The notes beneath the pieces were generated by a model. It saw only the letters and a program-made list of their open reading frames with translations. It was not told the origin of the DNA and did not search any database. Shown piece after piece: positions 54,516-64,000 of a stretch of DNA of 64,000 nucleotides (its first letter is position 1; the number at the start of each line of letters is the position of its first letter). The DNA is taken from assembly GCF_052857255.1 (NCBI RefSeq), contig NC_135498.1, positions 86,934,639-86,998,638 on the forward strand. The letters run 5' to 3'. The stretch comes from Amblyomma americanum. Taxonomy: Eukaryota; Arthropoda; Arachnida; Ixodida; Ixodidae. The translations under genes were made by a program, and so were the position numbers.

Positions 54516-55053
54516 CTGCAGATTTTCCTACAGCCTTGCGCTTCAATACACCCTTCCATACTTTTTGCTTCCCCAATTCTTGATGTACTGTAGGTGACTA
54601 AACAAATTGTATCTGGACCATCGGAGAGTAGGAGTACATATTGTACACCTGATTTTTGACACAATATATGGGGCGGATGGAATGCTACATCTTTCAGTTG
54701 GTGTCGGATAGGATCATGCCTCCACGGCTTTTCTTCCTACTTCGGTGGTTTCAGTGGACTAACCACAGGACATCTCGATAGATTTCTCAATCATGAAAGA
54801 AAAAGTGTCAGATGTGTATTATTCGCACCACACGTGCTTAGCTGCCGCTCAGCTCTAACGGCAAGAGAAAGAAGACAAACGTTCGCAGTTAGTCACGTGA
54901 GCGCGTGGACGACACAGAAGAAGAAGAACGTACCAACCTCCAACGTCTGAGGCCTTCCTTCCTTCCTCCAAGACGTCGCTGCACCGGTTCCCTTCGAAGT
55001 TCCGACCAACGACGCAGTACCGCAGCAGACGAGGCGGCGCCGAGCTCTGGGCC

Positions 55054-55188
55054 ATGTCACAGGACGACGAGACGTTGTGGACGGCGCTTGACACAACTCC
55101 TCCGCTGAAGGTCGTGAGCGTCACGGAGAGCCCCGACTCGGCGGACGCCGAAGGCGTGGTTCCACTGTCCCAGTCCAGGCGGTACAGC
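55054..55188 (+). CDS. M13-like gene, exon 1
   Basis: 45 codons: MSQDDETLWTALDTTPPLKV, then VSVTESPDSADAEGVVPLSQ, SRRYS. The donor GTAAGT is a consensus match. The acidic, Ser/Pro-rich sequence fits a cytoplasmic tail. It is chosen because exon 2 has no in-frame ATG before its membrane anchor. The 5' limit of the exon (UTR) is unknown. Confidence 0.75.
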
Positions 55189-58100
55189 GTAAGTGCGATG
55201 TTCAACAGAGCGCGCTAGCACGACGCCACCTGCACATTTGTTGTAGTGAACGCCAAGCTTAACACTTGGCCCTGCGACAGGCTTAGCCCTTGTCCTTTGA
55301 ACCTAACCCAGTAGGAAACCGTGGCCCTCGAGTACCTCTCAGCTAAAATCTCGGGCCTCAGCTCGTGAGCTTAATAATGCCGGAACAGTGCCAGGTAACG
55401 AGAGAGGGATGCAGAACAAGCAGCAGAAATATCAAACAACGATGGATAACGTCAACCAGACGCCTGAATTTAGGCCTTAAGTTTTCCCCAAGTGTGAGAA
55501 AGATGTGTTCTGCAGATTCAGCACTTATTTGTTTACAGTTCTCAGTTCGTTCTGAAACAAGAGGCATGGCGTTCGAACCGATTAGAACTTCTTTGTCTAG
55601 GTTGTATTGCAAATCTTGATATCGATAAGCACTGAGTACGCAAGTAAAGTAAGCAAGAAACACTATGAAAGTCACAGAAGTGGGCGTCTTATTGCGACAT
55701 GCTGTGTTGTGGCTGGTCGTATCATTTAGCCACTTAGTATCATGAGACGGTGCTAACTAGCCCTATTATTTGCATCGCTGAAAATCAATGATTGTGTTTG
55801 CGTTTCAACTTTGAACCGTGAAGGAAGAAGTCAATTAAGAACTAACAGCTAGCTCGTCGCGGTGTATTTTTAGGTAATCTATATTTAGGAACGCCATTCC
55901 TACGGAACTTATTAATCTGCCTAGCCATCTTCCCGACAGGCGCGGATAGGGAGGTTAATTGGTTCATTCTAAATACTAACTAACCTATATGGGAGTAAAA
56001 ATGGAGTAAACTGTCCTCTAGCGCACCCCCATTTATGGGCAACTTATGCTGCCAAAATTCCAGGGGTAGATTTTGATCACTAAATACACGAAATGCTCGC
56101 ACTTGGCAACGGCGGCATATTTCCACTGCAAAGCATAGTAACCTGTTGCAGTTAGCAATGGAGTGACGCTTAGAAGCGGCCCCGGAGGTCTTGAGGTCAG
56201 CAGAAAGAGGGGAATGAAACCTCAGTTTAAATATTCGTAACTGCTAGAACTTTGCATGTTTTGAAAAGAGAATTTCTTTCCGTTGCCAACCGTATGTATA
56301 CCGTACATTTAGCGGTGAAAATCCTCCTCTGCGCTTACGAATCCCACTCTGGCCCTAAATGTGCGCTAGGGGACAGCTTGCTCGCTGTTTGCTCCCGCGT
56401 ATGCTAATTCACGAGAACAAGGCACAACAGGACTTGCCAAATATGTCGCACTCCTACCCTTCATCTTAACTAGGTGACCTTAGATCTCTTAATATTCTGC
56501 CCACTTGGAATCGCTCTTATGGGCTTTGTGGGGAATTGGTGGTGATGATGATGACGCTGGCTTGGTTTTAATGGTGCTGGGGTAGCTTTAGCGATAGAGC
56601 GCCATGGCGCATTGTATTCTCTTGTTACGCGCTGTCTGACACTTTGATGCAGCTCATCGGGAAATAAAAACTAAGGACTGACTTTGCCACAAGCACAGCT
56701 CAACACTCCGTATCATAGCTTGCTGATATCAAAATTCCATAACCTTGCTTTATTCCTCAACCCACTTTCACCTTCCTTCATCCCTCTCCTCACGGCGCGG
56801 CCGCTGCGTTGGCTCAGTAGCTACGCGGTCGGCTACTGCCGAGTACCCAGTTTCGATGGAGGCGCAACACAAAAGGCACCCGTGTGCTGTGCGATGTTAG
56901 TGCACGTTAAAAGATCCGCAGGCGGTCTAAATTATTCCGGAGCCTTCCACTACCGCGCCTCTTTCTCTTTTAATGCGCTACCACTAGAGCCCCCCTTCGT
57001 CAATTTCGCCATTGTCTGTCGGGTCCCACTGTGCCCACCGTGGCAGGTGGCAGTTCAATCAATAATTGGTCGCAAGAGGTTGCCCGGGAATAGCAACCTG
57101 CGTCTTGCAAGCCACATCAGTGGCAGCACTTGCCATCACAGCTCAGTGGCGCATCGCTTAACCGCTGCATCATTGCACCAGGAGGGGTACGAGGTCTCCC
57201 AGGGATTTATGAATATAGAGAATGTCCGATTCCACATATATGGGCGCTTACCCATTCACGCTATCGCGTCATACCTTTAAGGCTAAGCATAAGTCCGATT
57301 TCGTCGATCTTTGTCTCAAGCCAGTTTCACCTTGGAAACCATGGCCTCGAACCGAAACCGGAGTCCTAGTGCACCTGATTCCCAATTGGCTTAGCCACGC
57401 TAAATCGCCCGCCAATTTTCCTTCTTTCACTCTCTCATTCATTTCTTCGCTCAGGGCGTGGTTGAGGTGTCCGCCGAGTAATGACAGTTACTGCCGCTTT
57501 AATTCCCTCAAAAACTAGTTTCTCAGGCGACCACTCGGGGTGAGACGTTGCCTAGATGTTGGTACCACATTGCCAGCAGCTGGTTATGAAAAAAAAGTGG
57601 CAGTAGCTGCTTCTCCCCGAGTGGCCGCCTGAACTGCGCGGCCGTGTTTTGATGCAAGCGAAATCTAAAAGGCGCCATGTACTGTGCGATGTCAGTGCAC
57701 GTTAAAAATCCCCGGGAGGTCTAATTACTCCCCAATGCTCCGCTACTGTGCCTGTTACTCTGTTCTCTCTTTCATTCCCTCCTGCACCCTTTCCATCACA
57801 GCGTAGTAGAAGTATTACACGAGATGTGAGGCCCTTACTGCGTCTTTCCGTTCGTCAAAATTGATCCCCAAACCAAAACCGACGGAACATAGCGGGTGTC
57901 CCCAAGCTTTTAAACAAGCTTTCAATAAAGACGGAGTGTCCGAGCCGATCAACACCAACTGATGGCTCTTGAGAGTTGCGTGGCCTAGTCTGCAGTTTTT
58001 CGTTCTCCAAAGTTACTACGTAGTACATTTTAATTTGACTCTTTATTTTTTTGGCTTGAGGAACAAGGTATCAATTCGGATGTTGTAGATCGTCTTGTGA

Positions 58101-60780
58101 AGCAGAAATTGCAGCCTTTGGCAAAAATACACAGCCCAATGTGTTTGCTTGTAAGCCGTGAAGTGGGGCTCTCGAACACCCCTGAGAATCCCAGGCTTAG
58201 AATGTGCTCCGCCCTCACCATCGTGAGAATGCTGACGATTCAAAACTAGCCTCACTGCATGGACCAGGACCAAACCTCGTGGCTGTGCACTTTCGTCAAA
58301 GGCTGAACATCGTTGTCAAGGCAGCCGCTTCGGAACCAAGGTTTAGCGCCTCAAATGTGACCGGTGCGCTCATGTCTCAGCGAATGGTATGAACGAGCAC
58401 CTGCGTGTAGCGGCTGCTCACTTCGGAGACGTGGCCTTGACGCCTAATTCGAATGGCTCATTTTAGAAGAGCATGGCGCCAGCCATATTGCAATTCAAGT
58501 TTAGAAAACCACTAAAATTTAACTGAATGAATTTATGAAGGGACCGTTCATTGGTCAGAAAACTTAACCAGTATGTATTTTAGTGTCTGGATACCTATTA
58601 CGCAGCGCATGAAAATCGTGTTATTGTTACAAACAAGGGCATGCACTAACGTTCTAAACATTCTCTCATACGAACCACGTTTACGTGGAGACTCACTGAT
58701 GTCGATAGCTAATTAACGCGCCACATTTGTGATTTCTGCCGTGCAGGAACACTCGACTCGCCGCATTTCTTCGCTGCTCTACCAGAGCCGCAAGCACTCT
58801 TCCAAAGTCTTCTTCTATAGCTCTGTGCTGCTCTCGCTGCTCGTGCTGTCCAGCTTCGTCATCCTGTTCTTCTTACGCCAGATAAAGGCCGTCATGGTTA
58901 CGCAACAAGCCGCCGACGTCTGTGGCACCGACGACTGCATGCTGCACGCCAGCGAACTGCGCGCCCGGATGAACGTCGGGGCCAACCCTTGCCACAGCCT
59001 GCACGCCTTTGTCTGCGGTTCCAAGGCTTCGCCAAGAGAGCAGGAGCAGCGAGAGATCAGAATCTACAGCGAGGTAATGGCCTACGACTCGCAGAAGTAC
59101 CTGACGGCGGGGAATTGCAGCCACAATACATCCAGCGCGGACCTTAAAGCCCTTTTTGCTTACAGACTGTGCCTGGAGCGGCCACGGAGTGGTAAGTCGG
59201 GTCCTTTCGTGAGCTTCATGAAAGAGCGAAGAATACCGTGGCCAAGCGATCCACCTGAAGATGTTGCCCTTCTGGACGTTGTCTTGGACCTGGTAATCAA
59301 CTGGAGAGTCGCACTGCTCTTTGACCTGAGACGAAGCACGAGGAAGTTCCACACGGCTAGCTTCGTGTTCCAGGAGCCCGGGCCCTTGATTGATCTCAGA
59401 CGGCGGCAGGTTGAACAGGTGTACAAGAGCGAAATGGCGGCGGACTCCCTGGTGCGAGGAATAGCAGAGTTCCTCAGCGGACATAACATGTCCCGGGAAG
59501 AAATCGACATCTTGCGTCGAGACGAGATCACGCTGACGTCAAAGTTAACCGCGTGCACCGACGACGAAGGAAATGACGTGATTGTCACGCTGCAGCAGAT
59601 CCAGGACATGAATCCCAACGTCACGTCTCCGACCTGGCTGACACTCCTAAAACGACACATGAATGACGCTTCGTTGACTGCAGAGACAACGTTTTTCGCT
59701 TACGACGAACGTCGCCTTCAAATTGTAGCTGAAGCGCTTACCTCCCTTCCACGAGCAAGAAGTCTGAACGTAGTTGGGTGGATGTTTGCCTACACTTACG
59801 TCTGGACAGTCGACCCCGGCTACGATTCGCTAAACCATTACGACGACCCTGGGCTGCAGATGAACAGGACGCTTTGCTTCCTAGGCGTTCACGAATCGTT
59901 CGGTCTAATGCAAATACTGCACGACTTTGTCAAGCGCTTTGAGCACGGCGACATCCAAATGACCTCGGAAGTCCTGCAAAAAACCACTGATACGCTCGTA
60001 CAGCTCGTTCGAGAAACTGACGTCATAACGGAGCCATCGAAGAGAACCGCCGTTGAAAAGATCAAGAGCTTGTGCCAAGAACGATGCACAGTGAGGGTGT
60101 CCAACACGCGTCGCCTCGAGTGGCTTTACAGAAGCTTTCCGAATAGGTCTTCAAGCTACTTCGAATCCTGGCTTGAGTCTCGAAGAGCGCTCGCCGCCGC
60201 GTTGAAGACAGGCCAATCCCATCCGGCTATGACCGCTCGTTTCAAATGGCGAACCCAAGATATTCACTACCTGTTCTCTACAAATTTTCTACAAGTCCGA
60301 ATGTTTGCCTTCTACCCTCCCTCTTTTTACATTCACGGCTCGCCTGCGATTTCTTACAGCGGGCTAGGCTTCCAAATGGCCCGCAGTATTGTGAAGGCTA
60401 TAGTGGGCCGTGGTCGAAATATTGACGAGAAGCTCTCCAAGCGTTTCTGGTGGTCGTCCTTGAGGACGTGCCGTTGGGACGAAGCCAACACGGATGCCGA
60501 CGAGCGGTTCATCAGGGAGCTGTTCGCCCTGAAACTGACCGTCAAAGCATTGCAAAGCACCTCCGGCGATGACAAGGCGTTTCTGCCGCTGCGGTCCCTG
60601 GAAGAACTAACAGGAAGACAGGCGTTTTACGTCAGCTTCTGTAGCCGATTCTGCCACCGTGTGGACGGCGAAAACTGGTGCAACCTCGCCATGCACGAGG
60701 ACGGCTATCGACATGCCTTCAGCTGCCATTCTGCTTGGCCGAGGTACTTGAAAGCCGAACCTGAGTGTCTCGTTGTGTAG
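55054..60780 (+). CDS. M13-family (neprilysin-like) type II membrane protein, catalytically dead, two exons
   Basis: Exon 1 (55,054-55,188) and exon 2 (58,747-60,780) join in phase 0 across AGC|GTAAGT and TGCCGTGCAG|GAA, giving about 722 residues. The N-terminal about 65 residues would be cytoplasmic, followed by a membrane anchor at about 66-88 (VFFYSSVLLSLLVLSSFVIL) and a large ectodomain. The M13 pattern is clear: VCGTDDC, NPCHSLHAFVCGS near the start, and FYVSFCSRFCHR, WCNLAMHEDG, AFSCHSAWP near the end. Several NxS/T sites are present. The zinc site is lost: in the ISYSGLGFQMARSIVKAI segment (about 578-595), where active enzymes have HExxH, this protein reads RSIVK. The downstream ExxxD zinc ligand motif is also gone. 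M13 proteins cut peptides at the cell surface. This one probably acts without cleavage, for example by binding. Ticks are known for expanded M13 families. The intron is 3.56 kb. No frameshift or stop is seen, so it looks like a live gene. Confidence 0.88.
56800..57000 (+). repeat. SINE-like repeat
   Basis: 'gcggccgctgcgttggctca', 'gtttcgatggaggcgcaaca' and 'gcgatgttagtgcacgttaa' match the SINE head and body with much divergence in the tRNA-like part. Confidence 0.65.
57010..57330 (-). repeat. Dispersed repeat, copy 5 (antisense)
   Basis: The plus strand reads 'ccaccgtggcaggtggcagt', 'aataattggtcgcaagaggt', 'tgccatcacagctcagtggc', the complement of the family at 2,277-2,790. This copy is outside the segmental duplication. 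Confidence 0.5.
57523..57626. repeat. Short inverted repeat
   Basis: 'caggcgaccactcgggg' pairs with 'ccccgagtggccgcctg' about 70 bp away. It could be a small foldback or MITE piece. Confidence 0.65.
57630..57800 (+). repeat. SINE-like repeat, partial
   Basis: Body only: 'gtactgtgcgatgtcagtgc', 'acgttaaaaatccccgggag'. The head is degraded to 'gcgcggccgtgttttgatgc'. Confidence 0.65.
58747..60780 (+). CDS. M13-like gene, exon 2
   Basis: 2,034 nt, phase 0, stop TAG at 60,778-60,780. It starts EHSTRRISSLLYQSRKHSSK with the membrane anchor next. A single large exon for the whole ectodomain suggests an intron-poor, perhaps retro-derived, M13 paralogue. Base composition is clearly higher in G+C than the flanks, as expected of constrained coding DNA. 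Confidence 0.92.
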   Translation, partial: EHSTRRISSLLYQSRKHSSKVFFYSSVLLSLLVLSSFVILFFLRQIKAVMVTQQAADVCGTDDCMLHASELRARMNVGANPCHSLHAFVCGSKASPREQEQREIRIYSEVMAYDSQKYLTAGNCSHNTSSADLKALFAYRLCLERPRSGKSGPFVSFMKERRIPWPSDPPEDVALLDVVLDLVINWRVALLFDLRRSTRKFHTASFVFQEPGPLIDLRRRQVEQVYKSEMAADSLVRGIAEFLSGHNMSREEIDILRRDEITLTSKLTACTDDEGNDVIVTLQQIQDMNPNVTSPTWLTLLKRHMNDASLTAETTFFAYDERRLQIVAEALTSLPRARSLNVVGWMFAYTYVWTVDPGYDSLNHYDDPGLQMNRTLCFLGVHESFGLMQILHDFVKRFEHGDIQMTSEVLQKTTDTLVQLVRETDVITEPSKRTAVEKIKSLCQERCTVRVSNTRRLEWLYRSFPNRSSSYFESWLESRRALAAALKTGQSHPAMTARFKWRTQDIHYLFSTNFLQVRMFAFYPPSFYIHGSPAISYSGLGFQMARSIVKAIVGRGRNIDEKLSKRFWWSSLRTCRWDEANTDADERFIRELFALKLTVKALQSTSGDDKAFLPLRSLEELTGRQAFYVSFCSRFCHRVDGENWCNLAMHEDGYRHAFSCHSAWPRYLKAEPECLVV

Positions 60781-60784
60781 CATA

Positions 60785-61880
60785 CTACGCTGCGTACGTT
60801 ATGCAGCGTGATTGCATTGACCCCAAATTATGTTTGCACGCGCAGTACTAGTTCAGCGCCAAGTCGTTTTGTTATAATTGTATGCTTTCGAATTTTTGTG
60901 TAGTGGGCAGTCAGTTGTGTAAGATGTTAGCTGCATGGTCCGTAAGACGTATATGGTGCCGATTAAGTTATGTTTAATTCTTGGTTCAGTGGCATATGAG
61001 CATTACTTTTTTGTGAACACTATCTGTGAGCGCATTGGTTTCTAGTCTCAACGTATGATACTCAAAATGGTTTTAACGCGTATAATTTTTTTTCAGCGCC
61101 AGGCAACTGCTTCCTCGCATACCTTTATCTCCGCATAGTAGACTATGCGCGCAGACTATTCGCACCAGCACAGGTGAAAGTGTGCATGGCAAGTGAAATA
61201 GAAATGAAAGAGTATGATCATAAGAAGCCTCCTATTCGAAGAAAGGAAGCGGGAGTGAATTGTTCACACATTTTTAACTGCGACCACAAGTCCTTACTCA
61301 AACTATTTCTTGTCCAAATTATATCTCGTGACTGCGTGGCAGCGAGGTTAGCAGAACGTTGTTCAACTGTATAGTTAAACTCAGGTTAGGAATTGTGGGC
61401 TCTTTAGTGCGCACTTAACTGTAGGGTACGTGCAGATGCTGGATGTCTGCCGCGCTCGTGACTGCGGTTTTGAGAAGTCTGAGCCATGAGGAGGAGTCAA
61501 AGGGTCACAATGTGTCTCAGGGCAGTCAAGAAGTTCATTTGTTACAAAAATGTATTTCTCTACTACAAATATACAAAGAATTCCATTTCTGGGGAAAAAA
61601 ACTAGCAACAATTGGCAGCCGGTCACATGTCGCACAAAACTCTTCAAGCGTGGTCGTCAGCTGCTACAAGACACGTGGAGATAGTCGTATATTGAAGAGC
61701 ATCAAAAACCGCTCTGGGATGGGCTGCATGTCGTGGTTAAACTGCCACGTGCACGCGGGCACGTGACATGTTCGCTCACACTCCATATTAGTCGAGACTT
61801 GAAAAATTCGTTGGAGGCGCTTAGATATCTAACTGCGGGAAGACGAAAGCCGCTTGCAACTCATTGCACCGATTTGAATT
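60785..61880. other. Probable 3' flank of M13-like gene; no other gene seen
   Basis: No AATAAA was seen in the first few hundred bases, so the transcript end is not defined. Short open frames here lack family features. Confidence 0.4.
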
Positions 61881-61945
61881 TGCCGCGCTTGAATTGATTT
61901 CACGACAGAGAAGAGCAGCTGGCGCGAGCGTGGCAGAGGAAGCGG

Positions 61946-61981
61946 TGACGTCACGCTGCGCATGCGCAGCGCGTCACGTGA
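61946..61981. promoter_or_regulatory. CRE / NRF1-like / E-box cluster
   Basis: Within 36 bp are three perfect palindromes: TGACGTCA (61,946-61,953, CRE/ATF type), TGCGCATGCGCA (61,957-61,968, NRF1/Ewg type) and TCACGTGA (61,974-61,981, USF/MITF-type E-box). The central palindrome extends to GCTGCGCATGCGCAGC. TCACGTGA recurs at about 62,025. No gene start is evident nearby, so it could be a distal element or part of a repeat. Confidence 0.5.
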
Positions 61982-62459
61982 CCATTGACCTGACGCGACG
62001 TGAGGTTTGTTATGTAGCTTAAAATCACGTGACCTAGGTGTCGATGTAACGGACGGACGGTCAACGCGAGTATGTACCATTAAAGGCTATCGCCTTAATA
62101 CCGCAAAGAAACAACTTGCGAAAACATTGGATAACTGCATACCTGAGCCTCTACTTTACACTCCAGGCTCTCGCACACAAAACAAACATCACCATCAACC
62201 TACTACACCTACTATATGACGGCCAGCCGTAGCCATCTTGTCTCCCAAACATAAACCCCATCCACCCTGGATTAAATCGTCGGCGCTGCATAGAAGAAAA
62301 GAGCACCCAGGGAAGACGTTGAACCTGATCAGGGGCACACACTATTCCTGACATGGAGGAAAATAAAACGTTTTGTTCGTGAATAAACATTCAGTTGGCG
62401 GTACGCGCCTAACCGTGTTGAGCGTCTTCCCTGATTTCTCTTCTTCTCTTGTAAAACTA

Positions 62460-62512
62460 TGTAGCGCCTACAATCTACTCCAGTGTTAAACAACCAACTA
62501 GCCCAACTACAA
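62460..62512 (+). repeat. Penelope-like element terminal scrap
   Basis: 'acaaccaactagcccaacta' is the complement of the 'gggctagttggttgt' end of the element at 35,738. It abuts antisense RTE sequence. Confidence 0.5.
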
Positions 62513-62514
62513 AC

Positions 62515-63495
62515 TACTACTCATCCACCCATCTAACTTCCTGCCGCCGCCTGCTGCGCTTGCCTTCTCTTAGAATCCATGCATTCCGTTCCCCTTAACG
62601 AAGATCGGCTACCTTGCCTTCACACTACACGCCCTATGCCCATTTCTTCTCTATTTGAACTAGGAAAACATTAACTCTTATTTGTCCCCTGACCCGCTCT
62701 GCTCTCTTCATGTCTCCTAATGTTGCATCTATCATTTTCCTTTCCATCGCCCGCTGCGTTGTCCTCAATTTAAGTTAAGTTGAATCCTTTTCGTTAGTCT
62801 CCAAGTTTCCGCCCCATAGGTAAGTACTGGCAAAATAATACAACTGTTGTATACCTTGTTCTTGAGGGATACTGCTAAAGGTGCTATCCATCGCCTGAAA
62901 ATTTCTGCGAAATGCACTTGTTTTTTATTCGCCAGGATACTTCACTCTCGTGGTCCAAGTCAACGGCTTCTATTTGCCATTAGTAGACGTATTTCCTGAC
63001 AACTTGCAATAGTACCTCGCTGCCCATCGACATCTGTTGTGCCATTCCGAAAGTACTGAACATACAGAACATACAGAACATAAGCTTCTTCATATTAATT
63101 TTTAGGCCCGATGTTCTGCTTTGCCAGTCTAGGTTCTCGATAATGCTTTGCAGTCCGCCCCGGAGTTACTTCATTAGCAAGGCAATCTCATCAATGAATT
63201 AGCTTATATCCCCAACTCTTCTCAATAAAGTTCTCTGAATACCACCCCCAACTCTTCTCAATAAAGTTCTCTGAATACCACCTGCAAGCACGCGAGATAT
63301 ATCGTGTCGAGCTGCCCGATTCCTTTACTGATTGGGATTGTGTCACATTCCGCATGGAGGACTATGTTGGCTGTGCAGCCACAAAATATATTTGCCAGTG
63401 CCTTTACATATGCCTCTTCTACACCCTTGCTACGCAATGACTGCACGACTGCTGAGGTTTTTACCGAGTCAAATGCTTTTTCTCATAATTTATGT
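62515..63495 (-). repeat. RTE-like LINE (antisense), RT to tail
   Basis: The minus strand has the RT piece MQSLRSKGVEEAYVKALANI, FCGCTANIVLHAE and ISKGIGQLDTIYLACLQ, where the family reads KGVRQGDT. This is followed downstream by the post-RT region to 62,515. A 36-bp direct duplication lies at 63,210-63,281. It is inactive. Confidence 0.78.
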
Positions 63496-63499
63496 ATGC

Positions 63500-64000
63500 T
63501 ATGTGCAGGGTATTTCACCTAAGACTTTACGCAATTTTTAAATATAGGAGAATTAAAATTTCATGCAGATTTCCTTGGGACTGTTGTGTTATGTGTCGAG
63601 AGAAATAAGGAGCTCTAAGGGATACCAATTAACTTAATAATTAACTAAAATTACCTATTAACTTTTTAATTATAGCAGGTAGGAGGTATTTTGAAATTGC
63701 AATTATGAGCTTCCGGCGAAGGGAATGCCATATTGGATACTAAACGACAAGAAAAGAACACTCATCGAGCACCGCAGCGCTGGCAATTATGGCGGCTTTC
63801 GACGCGCGAAAACGAAACCTAGGAGAAGGAGCGCAAAATTATACGCGCCCACGAGTGACGCATCGTGACGTCACCGGGCGAACCGAGCCATCCGGAGGCG
63901 GCCCCTGCCACTCCCGAACGTCTGGCGCTGCATCATTTCACGGCCGTGGCTTATCGGCTGTCTGACTTCTGTGCTTAACCGAAGGCTGCAGTCATGGTGT
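63500..64000. other. No gene seen; GC-rich end
   Basis: A/T-rich to about 63,680, then GC-rich with 'atggcggctttcgacgcgcg' and 'catcgtgacgtcaccgggcg'. It could be a repeat or the 5' flank of a gene beyond the window. Confidence 0.4.

Larger units (their letters stand above)
55190..58746 (+). other. Intron of the M13-like gene
   Basis: It holds two SINE-like copies (56,800-57,000; 57,630-57,800), an antisense dispersed repeat (57,010-57,330) and a short inverted repeat (57,523-57,626). The long open frame 56,684-57,280 runs through these repeats and is not a gene. The end has a T-rich tract before TGCCGTGCAG. Confidence 0.75.

Noticed and set aside
56684..57280. 198-codon open frame as a gene
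   Set aside because: It runs through a SINE-like repeat and an antisense dispersed repeat inside the intron of the M13-like gene.
58729..58746. Start of the M13-like protein at a GTG at 58,729
   Set aside because: These bases are the intron end (T-rich tract and CAG). The upstream exon at 55,054 with a perfect donor gives a proper ATG start.
58873..59484. 203-codon antisense open frame
   Set aside because: Shadow of the M13 coding exon on the other strand, driven by its GC-rich codons.

Overview
The window is eukaryotic, repeat-rich DNA that fits a hard (ixodid, probably metastriate) tick. The reasons are several copies of a tRNA-headed SINE of the Ruka type, a fibrinogen-related (ixoderin/ficolin-like) gene, an M13 (neprilysin-like) membrane protein lacking its catalytic residues, and a typical tick mix of RTE-like, CR1/Jockey-like and I-like LINEs, Penelope-like elements and Ty3/gypsy elements. 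Genes have introns with GT..AG sites. There are no bacterial signals such as operons or Shine-Dalgarno sites. The species call is an inference.

Layout. (1) About 1-8,000 and 11,700-32,300 are two diverged copies of one tandem segmental duplication. The second copy is longer mainly because transposons entered it. (2) A fibrinogen-related gene runs on the minus strand from 38,124 to 18,672 in five coding exons, read here from matching splice sites and phases. It has one single-base frameshift in the last exon. The first duplication copy holds a broken relative (4,036-5,719). A Ty3/gypsy element (element A, 23,815-27,992) sits in its third intron. Both 151-bp LTRs are in direct orientation, but gag-protease-RT is inverted relative to integrase. 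(3) 33,500-43,500 is mostly transposon debris: a dead mariner-like transposase, a Penelope-like element with a GIY-YIG domain, SINEs (one split by a LINE) and RTE fragments.

(4) 43,580-51,560 is a four-layer nest. An RTE-like LINE was entered by an I-like LINE on the other strand. That LINE was entered by a palindromic Penelope-like element with a 15-bp target duplication. One arm of the palindrome was entered by a young Ty3/gypsy element (element B, 45,027-50,961; LTRs differ by one base; ATAT target duplication). Element B has a fully open pol joined to gag by a textbook -1 frameshift signal: GGGAAAC, a 7-nt spacer and a 9-bp stem. (5) 52,285-54,515 has an I-like LINE, a related solo LTR and an RTE fragment. 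(6) 55,054-60,780 is a two-exon gene for a type II membrane M13-family protein in which the zinc-binding HExxH is replaced. (7) 60,781-64,000 has a dense CRE / NRF1-like / E-box cluster, RTE debris and a GC-rich end.

I found no tRNA or rRNA genes and no CRISPR. Nothing here is convincingly a new biological system. The most unusual items are the nested palindromic Penelope-like element, the internally inverted gypsy element, and the compact frameshift signal.
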